The notes beneath the pieces are model-generated. The model searched no databases. It saw only the letters and a list, made by a program, of their open reading frames with translations, and was not told the DNA's origin. Of a stretch of 64,000 bases of DNA, positions 12,151-24,245 are shown one piece after another. The DNA is from Trema orientale (lineage: Eukaryota; Streptophyta; Magnoliopsida; Rosales; Cannabaceae): NCBI GenBank assembly GCA_002914845.1, contig JXTC01000005.1:62001-126000 (forward strand). Direction: 5' to 3'. The first letter of the stretch is position 1, and every line of letters begins with the position of its first letter. Made by a program: the position numbers and the translations under genes.

Positions 12151-15100
12151 TCAAGGAACATACATAACCTGAATGGACTGCAACATGTCGGAGACAGCTA
12201 TTACGAGGTCGCCCGATTTGATCAGATTCCGGGCCTTGAGCAAGGAGAAGGTCTTGTTCAGGTTGCTTTCCATGTCGTCGGAGAAGCTCAGGCGAAAGGG
12301 TATGAGACCCCATTGCAGATTCAGACGCCTACGTACAGATGTTGTGGAAGTGAAAGCAAATATTGGGCAATCAGGTCGACAACGAGACAGGAGGGATGCC
12401 ATGTGCCCTGTCTTTGTGTAGACAAAAAGCGCATCCACCCCTAAATTATTAGCTGCAAATAACACAAATCATATCAAGACACGACTCTGCCCGGAACAAA
12501 GCACATTAATAACCCAGATAATGTCATCTAATTTTGTGAATGTCATAGCAAAAAGCTTACGAGAAAGGGATAGGGCCTATCCCTAATAGGTGCTGGCCAT
12601 GAGGCATGTCAGCTATCTATATAAAATGTGAAGTGTTACATATCTACAATAGAATGCGAATGTCGCTTTTTATTTTTTCTCCTTTCTTATTTTTTTTCCT
12701 GCCTAAAATACGCATCTCGATATATCAAAGTGTATAGTTTTTAAGTAGGTAAGTACAGAGAAAGCAAGAAGCAAAATAACAAGTAGAAAACTTATCAGTT
12801 ATAAGTTGAAACAACCAGAAAAGACAGCCTTTCTTCAATGTTTTGTAGAAAGTAATTGTCTTTCGTTTTTTGAGACACTAAGAGCATATCTCTTGTTTAG
12901 TTATTCATTCGAATCTAGAGAGGTAGATGACAGTCATGACAAGAGAAAATCTATGGCCATTCCATCATAGAAGCCCCTAGATGTCAAGAAAAATTCTATA
13001 ATTATCCTGGAGTTTTAATGAAATAGGAAGTTTACCCAGTTCTCTAAGAGATACAAAATACCCGTATTGTGCAAAACTAATAAAAGTATCCGTGAGTTTT
13101 GCAAAACAGATTAAAAAATATATATATACATATATATATATCCTCTGAGCCGACATTTTGTACATCCAAAAACCAATAGAAACTGTAAAAATGACACTTT
13201 TTGTTGTCTTAAAAAAACTCATGGTACGTATTTTGTATTTTTAGAATACAAAGGTAAAACCAAAAGGGATTTTTTTAGTATTTTCCCGCTTTTATATTAA
13301 TACTCTCGGAGCAAAATGGCTATAAGGTAAATTGAACATCATATTATTCGAAGAAAATCATAGAACAATAAAATAAGTAACGCATGGCCCTACAACTAGA
13401 ACTTCCAAAGCTATCAAAAGCTATCAATCATAATGCTTACCCATCTTGGCGGCAGAATTGCAAATCTCCTCTGAAATATTATCAGAATAAGAAGAGCCAA
13501 TGTCTGGGAGTTCCATCGGATCGTGGCGTTTCTCTTCCCTCCACCACTTCTCAATTCTCACGCTAACGCTTCTGAGAACAGCCAATGCCTTCATTGGGTA
13601 CTGGCCCATGGCTGACTCACCTGAGAGCATCAGAGCATCTGCTCGCTGCCTAACTGCCTCAGAAACATCAGCCACTTCAGCTCTAGTGGGTGTAGGGTAT
13701 TCAATCATAGATTCAAGTAACTGAGAGGCAACAATGACGGGCTTATTTAGCTGCCTGCAAAGTTGGACAATCTTTTGCTGCACCGAGGGAACCTGTTCCA
13801 ATGGTATCTGAGCACCTAAATCTCCTCTTGCTACCATAGCTCCATCTGATGCCAGAATGATCTCTTCCAAGTTCTTCAATGAGTCGATACTTTCTATCTT
13901 TGCAATAACGGCAATGTCACTGCATCGGAAGATCAGAAAAAACTATTACCTCAAAGGATTATGTGTCATGACAGAAACTTTGAAGAAACACAGAGAGTAT
14001 ATGCACAATTGCACACGCAGATGTGGAAAGGAGCGCAAGACAAGATATTAACTACTGATACTTAACTATTTAACTATACAGCATATAGAAAATTTGTAAG
14101 AAGGGGGAAGGGAAAGAAGGATGGTGGATTTTTTTTTTCCTGGCTGCAAAGGAGAGAGTGAATTACCTATCACGAGATCTTGCAGCAATGTAGCTCTTAA
14201 GATGGGTGATCACTTCAGCAGACTTGACAAAGGATATGGCAATAAAATCAACACCCTCTGCAATCCCAAAATCGATGTCCAACCAATCCTAAACAAATGA
14301 AATCTTGAGTGTGAGATTAAAGGACCCAATTATATGATTAACAAAATGCTTCTTAGGTAATAATCATGTAATTTGACACGCTAAATATCTAGGACCACTA
14401 AAACATAAAAGTGGTAATTACAATCCACCAGCTTGAAGATGCACAAGCACCAAACAAAAAAGTGCTTCGTCGGTATATTTAACTTATCCATACTGGTCCA
14501 TGAAATTACTTTGTGCAGGGGAAAAATATAAAAATCTTACAGAACTCTTTATTCTTTGAAGGCCGAAAGCAATCTGCTTTGCCTAGACAACATTCAGATC
14601 TTGAGTCTAAAGATAGGACAGCGCAGTGGTTTTAATCTTTAATTGAGTAAAATTATTGCAACCCACAGATATTGTGAGGGAAACCCAACACTTAAATTAC
14701 TGGCTGAAAAGTAGAAAGTAGAAACTCTATAGATATATGTCAGGTCTACAAGAAAATCATGAGCTTAATAAGCACAACAGTTTAGGTTATAAGCAATCCT
14801 AAAAATATCTCCTGAGATTTTATCTTCCAAAAAATGTCATGAAATGGTCACTCTGTAGGACAATTCAACTTATAAGCAAAGGAATTTACTAGCAATAGCA
14901 TAAACTAGTAATAGCATATTAAGAAGTATCGTCAGAAGACTTTCCACTTTAATAGATAACTTGAATGAAAAAAGAGAGACAATTAAAATCAAGCGGATGT
15001 GGACACTAGCCAGTGCCTATTTGTGCTTGACACTCGCCATGCTCATTAAATAGAATACGAGCAATGAGTTACATTATTGGCATTTGAGAGGACGGAAGCC

Positions 15101-16784
15101 TTTTTAATCAATTAAAATTAGCATATACATACAAGGTGTAACTGAATTCTGTATTACATATTTATCGCATCCAAATACATTTCCTGTTAGCTGAAAATTA
15201 TAAATTTCTAGAGGAACTAGGAAAAGAAGCACTGACCTTAGAAGAAATTGTGGGGAGCATGGCATTACGTTCTCGTACCACACTCCCATCCCTCCAGAAA
15301 GTCAAATTAGCCCGAGGCAGCAGCAGTCCAGGATCAGTACATTTGCACTTAACGTCTGGACCAATCTTCTCAATCACTTCAAACCTCACCATACCACCAT
15401 CCACAAGGAGTTCATCGCCCACTTTCACATCTGCATCACATAAGATGACACTTGAAATAAGTTCTTTCTTCATTGATAATTTACTGAGCAAGCTCGAATT
15501 CTCGATGCTTTGACACACACAACAACGGACACAACTTTCCAAAAGTAAAAAAGAGAGTTTACAAATAATAACCTTCAGCAAAACCATCATAGTTGACGTT
15601 GATGGTGCGCTCTGGTTGATTTGAATCAAAAGTTCTAACACTAAAGGTCCAGATTTCACCATCCTGCATATAAAGAGTAAACAATCACAACCAATGCCAC
15701 TACGAAATACTTGAACCTAATGAGACAAAACAAGAAATGTTACACCACATCATCAACTTGTAATCACTCAACAAAAATTAGAGCCAATTACAATAATAGT
15801 TTTACAGATTTGGCACTAATTTCACCACCAAAGTTCTTCATGCCACAAATTTTCATCCAAAATATAAACCTTTCGGTAATGGAACAGAGGCCATGTTTAC
15901 TAATCATTAATGTTAGTTAATGAAAAAGAATCGTAATGGGTAATTTTTTTTTTTTTTTTAATTTTTTTTTCAAAGAATGATTCGAACTACGCCAAAAATT
16001 GTTTCCTAATTGCACAAGTAAACACATGAGCCGATGGAAATTCGAAACATTTTCTCTTATTTCCTTTCCCATTAAGGATTAGCAAACTCGGTTACGTATA
16101 TTTATGTTATCAAGATTCTCAACAATTCGCACCTAAAATCATAACCACGTACTGAAAAATTTCGAAGAAAAATGAAAAATTCTGTACCTCAGCTTTAGCG
16201 GAAGGAGCTCCACCAAGATCCCCCATGTGAATCTCACTCCCTTCGGTATCCATCATGATAGCGACGGCGAAGCCCTTCTCCTCATTGAGCCTCCTCACGC
16301 GCTCGATCACGCTCCGGTGCCACTGGCGCGTGCCGTGGCACATGTTGATCCGCGCCACATTCATGCCGCCGACGGCCAAGGCCTCGAGCTGCTCGAACCC
16401 GCAGGTGGTGGGGCCGATGGTGCAGACCAGCTTGGTCCGCCTCGTGCTCCTGAACCCATTCTCCTTCAGCTCGGCCTCCTTCACCGAATCGACCTCAATC
16501 GAGCTCGAATCAGAAGAGACCACCGCCGGGGGGGCGTACGCCTGCGTCGCAGCGGATAAAACGCCCCCGGCACCGTTGCCGGATACCAGAACCGGCGAAG
16601 ACGAAGGATCGAGATCTGAGGAGGAAGAGGACGCTGACGATGATAACGAGGCCTTGAGGGTTAGCTTGGGGAATACGGTGACCGGGAACCGGCGGGTGTG
16701 GGTGGGGTTTAGGTCGGAGTGGGTGGGTACGGTCAGGTTAGGTGACCGGCTATAGGCGGTGAAGAGTTGCAGAGACTGAGACAT
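12151..16784 (-). CDS. PKP1: Plastidial pyruvate kinase alpha subunit (PKP1 type)
   Basis: It converts phosphoenolpyruvate and ADP to pyruvate and ATP in plastids, feeding fatty-acid synthesis; the family alpha subunit works in a complex with beta subunits. Exons (-): 16784-16188, 15663-15573, 15430-15237, 14288-14167, 13919-13441, 12452-12151. All introns are GT-AG and the frame closes to 594 aa, against about 596 in Arabidopsis. Residues 1-60 form a Ser/Thr-rich transit peptide. The catalytic core starts near [11 protein letters not shown] (115). Exon 5 holds the KIES active-site segment and an [13 protein letters not shown] motif. The protein ends SIQVMYVP. Residues 179-186 read DTEGSEIH where cytosolic enzymes have DTKGPEIR; my memory of Arabidopsis PKP1 has the same change, so it is a subunit trait. 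The ATG at 16784 is chosen because MSQSLQ matches the family N-terminus; the frame is open further upstream. Confidence 0.96.
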
Positions 16785-17864
16785 GGCGGGCCTTGTAAAG
16801 TACCGAGCCGAAATGCCCAAAGTAGTGGCTTTTAATAAGGGAGAGAGAGACAGAGAGTCGGGGCGGGCGGAGATAACGAGGAGTGAATGAGTGAGTAAAT
16901 GGGTTCGAACTTTGAAGATGTCGCCGCCAGCGAGGGAGGGACACAACGGCTAAAGAGGGATCTGGTGGATTTTGGGTTTAGTACAACTGCTTACGTGGCG
17001 GGATTTGACTGGGTTTAAGTGAGGACTGAATGGTTTTGGAGGTGGCTGTGTCGGCATGTTCGGTGGGGTAGACTGTAGAGACGAGTGTGCCTCAGCTGCT
17101 GCCTACCTGAACTTCAGATTTGTTGTGACTCTTGTGAGTGAGCTGATCTGTGTGGCTGTACACGTGGATGGTCTAGATGTCAATTTGCGTTTTTTTTCTT
17201 TATTTTTATTTTTAAAAAAGTTTTCTACTTTTTATTTTGCTTGAAATATTTGCATCTATTTGCCGAAAATGGGCCAAAATTTTGAGTGACGAATTGTGAC
17301 TATTTAATTATGTATTAAAATTTATTATAAATAAATTTAATATTATTCATCAATTGAAGAGTCTCAGTTCATTTATCACGTGTTGGTATTAAAAAGTATT
17401 ATTCTTAAAATATAGTTCGTCGACAATATTTCCAACCTTTTTCCCCCTCTTTTTATTAAGTTATATGTATTATTTTGGCTGTCTTTGGCATATGATGATG
17501 CTGTTGCTTCTTCTTCTTCTGCTTTCTTTTCATCATTGGCATATCCTTTTAAGTAATCACGAATGCCTACTTATGATGTTTTTCGTGATATTATAGCAAA
17601 GTTTAAGATTGTCTTACTAATATTTTTTAAAAAAGTTATAATTCTATAATTATAAAAGTGTATAAAGTAGTTATAATATTGCAGAGAGAAAATAAATAAA
17701 CAAACCCACACAATAAGCCTGACTCAACCAACGCCAACCCGCCAATAAACATTGGGCGATTTAGGGTTGGGCTTGGGAATTCTATCAAGGACTTCTTAGA
17801 AAAATAACCGAATTTCTTACCCTTCACTAATAAATATCTATTTTTCAAAAACTGAATATATCAG

Positions 17865-17952
17865 TTGCTATATATAGTGTGTCATATCAATTTTTTTTTA
17901 AAATTCATTTGCTATATATAGTGTGTTATATCAATTTTTTAAAAAAATTCAT
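17865..17952. repeat. 44-bp tandem duplication
   Basis: Two head-to-tail copies begin TTGCTATATATAGTGTGT and end in AATTCAT; the first starts at 17865 and the second at 17909. They differ by one substitution and by T/A tract length. Confidence 0.8.
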
Positions 17953-18044
17953 TTTATATATGTACATATATACATATATGGAGGACTTCTCAATTGTTAC
18001 AATTTTTTTGTGACCATAGATGGGTACTTAAAAAAGTAGTGATG

Positions 18045-18104
18045 GCATTAAATTTTTTTGGCCAGCATTACATTTTTTTGGCCAGCATTAAATGTTTTTG
18101 GCCA
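18045..18104. repeat. Three tandem 20-bp units
   Basis: Three consecutive copies of GCATTAAATTTTTTTGGCCA start at 18045, 18065 and 18085, the second and third with one substitution each. The exact 20-bp register suggests recent slippage or a minisatellite seed. Confidence 0.88.
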
Positions 18105-19696
18105 ACCACCAAACTAATCACCACCGTAAGATATAGATCTAACGGCTTAAACCATTGTAACCATCCATGGGTAAATATTATTGTAACCATTTAAACCAAA
18201 CCCATACATATATATATGTATAATTTGATACAGTAAAAAGCAACCATTTAGCAAGAAATTGAAAAAAAAAATGCAGTCATTTTTTTAAATAATTAATGAA
18301 CTGAAGTCATTAATTAAAATGAAGTGAAAATGGACAATTTTTTTAAATAAAAACTCTCCTATAAATTTTCGGAAGATTATACAATAAGACCTCATAATTC
18401 GGTCCCAACACAACAACTGCATCAAACGGTCTATAACTAATCTAATAGTTTAACAGGCCCCACAAAGTACAATAAATGCGTAAATTGTGATGCATTAGAT
18501 TATACCCTGTGGTCTTCTTCCTTATTTGCTGAAACCCAGTCTCTGTTCTTCCCCTACTCTCCTTTTTTATCATTTTTTTTTTCAAATCTGAAATTTTGTC
18601 TCAGTTGCCATCATTTTAATATACGAATAATTGCTTGTCTTCCTTTCTTGTAGGTTTTAGTACTACATAAATATGGCAAAAAAAATCTAGAAAACAAATC
18701 ACAAACAGAGAGGAAAAAAAAATCATCGTAACAAAGAATCTCACCAACACCATCAACAACGAATATATATCCTAAATTCAGTCGAAATGCAACACCTTAA
18801 TATTTCAGATCCCGGCGAATAAGTTTCATTATAAATGGAGGGATTAATATAAATTCATACACATTTACATTCCATACATATATATAGAAAGATTACAATA
18901 GTGAGAAGTTCAGTATGAGAAAATGAAATAATTTCGAGTTCTGGAGCGAGAAGAAGATAGAGATCTATAACTAAGAGAGACATAAATTCGATCTAGGAAT
19001 TGTTTTTGGTTGGGGTATATTTTTTTCAAATTTATAGATGTACCATAAAATCTAATGCGATTTTTTTTTTTTCTTTTTAAAGTTCAAAGGGAAGTAAAGC
19101 TTACAAGTTATAACCATGTAAGAGAAGAAGCCGAGGGGAAAGAGAGAAGAAGCAGGAGGAGAAAGTATATTTATTTATTTTTTAAATCTAACAAAAAGTA
19201 ATAATCAAGTGTGGTTTGACACATATTTGTATTGTGTATCTCATGCCATCTAAGCCGTCTAATTTAGACCTGACGTTCATAAAAAAAAGGTTGTAGAGAT
19301 AAAGCCAAAAATGGGGGTTTTATAGTAGAAGTCCCCTTTCATTTCCTAAGAAATATTAGATTGGTACACTTAATTGACACAAATTCTATGTTTTAATTTA
19401 TGACATTTTTTTTGTCAATTGTCCCACCAAATCAATTTCATTTGAAGTTTAGCTTTTGAAAGTTATAGCTAACAAAGACGGTATAAAAACTAATGTTAAT
19501 TTGATTTATATTTCTTAGAAAATGTTGGACATCAAGTTTGGTTTTCGGCCCATGTACACATTAGGTATCCATCAAATTGGTGAAAATGGACGTAACTATG
19601 AGTCTTTTGGGCCAAAGTGATATTTTTTTAGGGTGAGTTGGCAATAGAGAAAAAAAGAAATTAGATTTTTTATGGTAAAAGTTAAAAGAAAAAACT

Positions 19697-20014
19697 GAAA
19701 AATCCTAGATTTTGTAATTGTTTGAAAAATCCCAGATTTAATTAGAAAAATATAAATTTTAAAAGTATTTAGAAAAATATCATTTTTATTAATTGATGAG
19801 ATACTTGAGGTAACATATCAAATTACCTAAAGTAACTTGATTAAATACTTCAAATAACTAGATTGGTTACCCAAAATAACTGGTTACCTCGAGTATCACT
19901 AAAACAATACCAATTTTGAAGGGAAAGTGTATTTTTCTAAATATTTATTAAAAGTGATAGTTTTCTAAAATATTTCAAAAGTGATATTTTTATAAATCCA
20001 TCTAGAATTTTTCC
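19697..20014. mobile_element. Possible fold-back element, ~318 bp
   Basis: The left part (GAAAAATCCTAGAT, then AGAAAAATAT stretches) resembles the reverse complement of the right part (GGAAAAATTCTAGATGGATT, then AAAAATATCACTTTT). The centre repeats words such as 'ggtaac' and 'gttacc'. No target duplication was found and the composition is AT-rich, so some similarity may be compositional. Confidence 0.4.
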
Positions 20015-20393
20015 AAAAAAATCAGCCCGTCCAGAATTTTTCATTTTTTAATTCTATGGGCCTAGATTTCTGTAAGAAGCCCGAAAAGAGAAAATGACGT
20101 GGATAAGACTAACTTAAACAAAAATGACTTTTTTGTGTATTTTTCTAAAAATGATTGAAATTTTTAGAAGTGTTAAAGACTTATGGTCAAGAGCTTATCG
20201 ACCATGAAAAAGTCATTATCCTTTGTGAAATATTTACACTCATTCCCCTTTCTTTTCCTTATATTTGAATAATACCTATTTTAGAAATATATTTCATGTA
20301 TAAAATATGTGTGGTATACATTCGTAGAATAAATATTTACTTATGATTTATGTTTATGGTGTAAATTTATCCCTATGGCATATATTATGAAAT

Positions 20394-20928
20394 GGGTTAT
20401 TATCGGAAAAAACTCTGAGTTAATTTTAGCAAAAAAAAATCCATGGGTTTTCAATTATATAAAAAAAATATCTTTGTTTAATTTTAACAAAAAAAACTTT
20501 GAGTTTTTAGTTATATCAAATAAAACTTTTGAATTATAAAGTCGAATTAAATTAGCATGTAAAATAAGTCAAATGACCTATTTTTCTTTAATGTACACTG
20601 TCGTGCGATGCTATTTACATTGACAAGCACCCTAATTGGGCAAAAACTATGTCATTCTAGATTGAAAACATTGACTTTTTTAGTTAAAATTAATTTTAAA
20701 AAATAGTTCATGAGTATAGAACACTTAAAAAATAAAGTTGTTTCTTAATTATGTTACATATTCGTTGATTAAATATCTGTTTTGGGATAAATTTGATTGA
20801 ATTTCAAAATTTCAAGGTTTTATTTGATATAATTAAAAACTCAAGGTTTTTATTACTGGAATTAAAAAAATTTAAAATTTTATTTGATATAATAAAAAAT
20901 TTGAGGTTTTTTTTTATAAAAATAATCC
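20394..20928. mobile_element. 535-bp MULE-like non-autonomous element, perfect 10-bp TSD
   Basis: The left end is GGGTTATTATCGGAAAAAA; the reverse complement of the right end is GGATTATTTTTATAAAAAA, with looser AT-rich similarity inward. The flanks are the identical 10-bp word ATTATGAAAT at 20384-20393 and 20929-20938, a length typical of Mutator-like insertions. A second diverged copy lies at about 55850-56458 in the same orientation. No transposase ORF. Confidence 0.82.
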
Positions 20929-21056
20929 ATTATGAAATATATACCAATTGTTTAGTATAATTTTTATTCATAAAAGCATACATTTCATATATAATACTCG
21001 TGATATACATTTTCCAAAAAGACGGGTATAAATAAAATAAAAAATGCTCCAAAAAA

Positions 21057-21779
21057 TAGGAGTGTTCATGACCGGTCCGGACGGTCTAAACCGTCAATCC
21101 AGAAACCAATCCGAATGTGCAGTTTTGGCCGGTTTACCAATCCGTACCGTTTGAGTTGGTCGATTCAAACCGGCCAGACCGCACTTACATTTTTGCGGCC
21201 GGTTTGGGCAGTTTCTGCGGTTTGAAAACTTACAAAATTTGAATTATTACAATATCAACTAAGCTCATATCATAATCATATTTTATCTAAAATTTAAAAT
21301 CTAAATATAAAACGAAACCATAACATAGTTAAAAACTACAACTAAATCGAAGTCCTAGTAAACTTAAATTTTAGTTACAACTTACAACCTAATCAAAATT
21401 GAATAGCAAACTTAAAATCTTTAATCTTAAACACATTACAACAACAAGATTTAAAGTCTAAAATATCATAAGAGTCTTAAGTGACATAGTCTTAAATGAG
21501 CTAAAAGTAATAATTACTCAGTTAGAATGAATGAGCTTAAATTTTTAACTATTAATATACATATTTTTTCAAAAAAATATATATATATATACAAACTTAT
21601 TGGCCGGTTCGGTTTAAATCCGATCGAATTCGTCCAAAACCGAAAATCGAACCAGTCAAGTCGGTTTTTATTTTTTCTAATTCGTAACTGGCCGCTTAAG
21701 AAGAGAATCCGCCTGGATTGAGCGGTTTAGACTGGATTGGGCGGTTTCCACGATTTGGCGGTTTTTTTGAACACTCCTA
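21057..21779. mobile_element. 723-bp hAT-like MITE with 12-bp TIRs and 8-bp TSD
   Basis: The perfect 12-bp terminal inverted repeats are TAGGAGTGTTCA and TGAACACTCCTA. They are flanked by CCAAAAAA (21049-21056) and CCAAAAAG (21780-21787), an 8-bp target duplication with one mismatch, as expected for hAT elements. Subterminal sequence is rich in GGTCCGGACGG-, CCGGTTT- and GGCGGTTT-type words on both sides, while the centre is AT-rich. It encodes nothing. The element at 56661-57243 has a related terminus. Confidence 0.85.
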
Positions 21780-22172
21780 CCAAAAAGTTATTTATGCAAA
21801 TTGGCTAATCTGAGGCCCAAGAAGTAGATAATACACGTCAAAAGCCAAGGTGGATATCTAGTCAGCAAACAAAATACACGTAACCAGGTTTATTGTGGCC
21901 CCCACCGCCAGTGCTCGGTCCACCTTCTAGTTCCTCGCTTTCCCTTCCTCAAAAATGACTCTTTTCTCACCAACACAATTATATTCCGAGTCTGACCCAT
22001 ATACCCAGATTGGCAGGTAACCTCTCAAAGCAAGCAATATCTATATATATATATATATATTTATGTATTTATATATGATTAATCTTTAAGACCTGTAATT
22101 AGGGTTTTTAATTCCCTTGTTCGAATCCTTTTCTTCCCCAAATTAGTGGATCACTCCTCATCATTCTTCCAG

Positions 22173-22404
22173 GTTAGATCATCTTCCTTCTCATGTTTCT
22201 TTATCTTCGTTTATTAATTCTGGTGATTGGATCTGAAAATTTCTGATTTCAATTTCATGAAAAAATGGATTATTTTCATGCTTATTTCTGCTTCTTTGAT
22301 TCGATTATTCAAAAAAGGAAGTTGGTAAATTTCGAAAATTTTTCCCTTTTTTTTGTTGTTGTTGTTGTTGTTGTTCATAATTTCGATTTGTGAATCGTTT
22401 TTAG
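22173..22404 (+). other. Putative 5' UTR intron of the ARF-like gene
   Basis: CTTCCAG|GTTAGATC at 22172/22173 and TTTTTAG|GTACTT at 22404/22405 look like a donor and acceptor ahead of the start codon at 22443. The interval contains a (TTG)n run at about 22354-22375. Leader introns are common in plant housekeeping genes. A cDNA would settle it. Confidence 0.5.
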
Positions 22405-22439
22405 GTACTTCGTTATTTATATTTGGGAGATTGTGGTAG

Positions 22440-23827
<1,388 letters not shown>

Positions 23828-24245
23828 AAGATGTAACAGAAAGAAGACACGTCTCTTCTATTTCAGGGCATGGTGTCAGTGTGTTGTATATGCCCTGTGT
23901 ATCATCGAACTCTTTTGAGAGCTATTTCTGAGCATATCGTAGATTGTTTTTAACGTTAGCATCCTAAAATTTGTTATTTTGCACACTGATTTTCGTTCTG
24001 ATTTATATGTACTATGCAAAATTACAAATGAAACGTTTCAATTGAAAATTTGTTACAATCTCTGCAAATGCATGTCAATTTCATCAACTGATTGCCAGTG
24101 AGAAAGTAAAGCTATAAACTGACATCTGCACAATGAAGTATTAATGAAAATTTGACAATGAACAAGAATCTAAAACTGTGAAACGTCCGTGAATTGAAGC
24201 CTCCGTCAACAATGATGATCGAAGTCTTGAAATTAGCAATAATCG
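23828..24245. other. Convergent 3' flanks of the ARF-like and G-gamma genes
   Basis: 418 bp between the two stop codons. It should hold both 3' UTRs and poly(A) sites; AATGAAA occurs near 24026 on the plus strand. No other gene seen. The closeness means the two transcripts may overlap in antisense. Confidence 0.55.

Larger units (their letters stand above)
16785..20393. other. PKP1 promoter side and intergenic spacer
   Basis: 16785 to about 17150 is the relatively GC-rich 5' flank of PKP1 (promoter and 5' UTR on the minus strand). Beyond it the DNA is AT-rich with no gene seen. It includes two short tandem repeats (17865-17952 and 18045-18104) and a possible fold-back near 19.7-20.0 kb. Confidence 0.5.

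Noticed and set aside
12173-12421. 82-aa plus-strand ORF
   Set aside because: Antisense shadow of the last PKP1 exon.
16227-16755. Plus-strand ORFs of 110 and 166 aa
   Set aside because: They are antisense to PKP1 exon 1, whose GC-rich codons leave other frames open. Neither has a recognisable domain.
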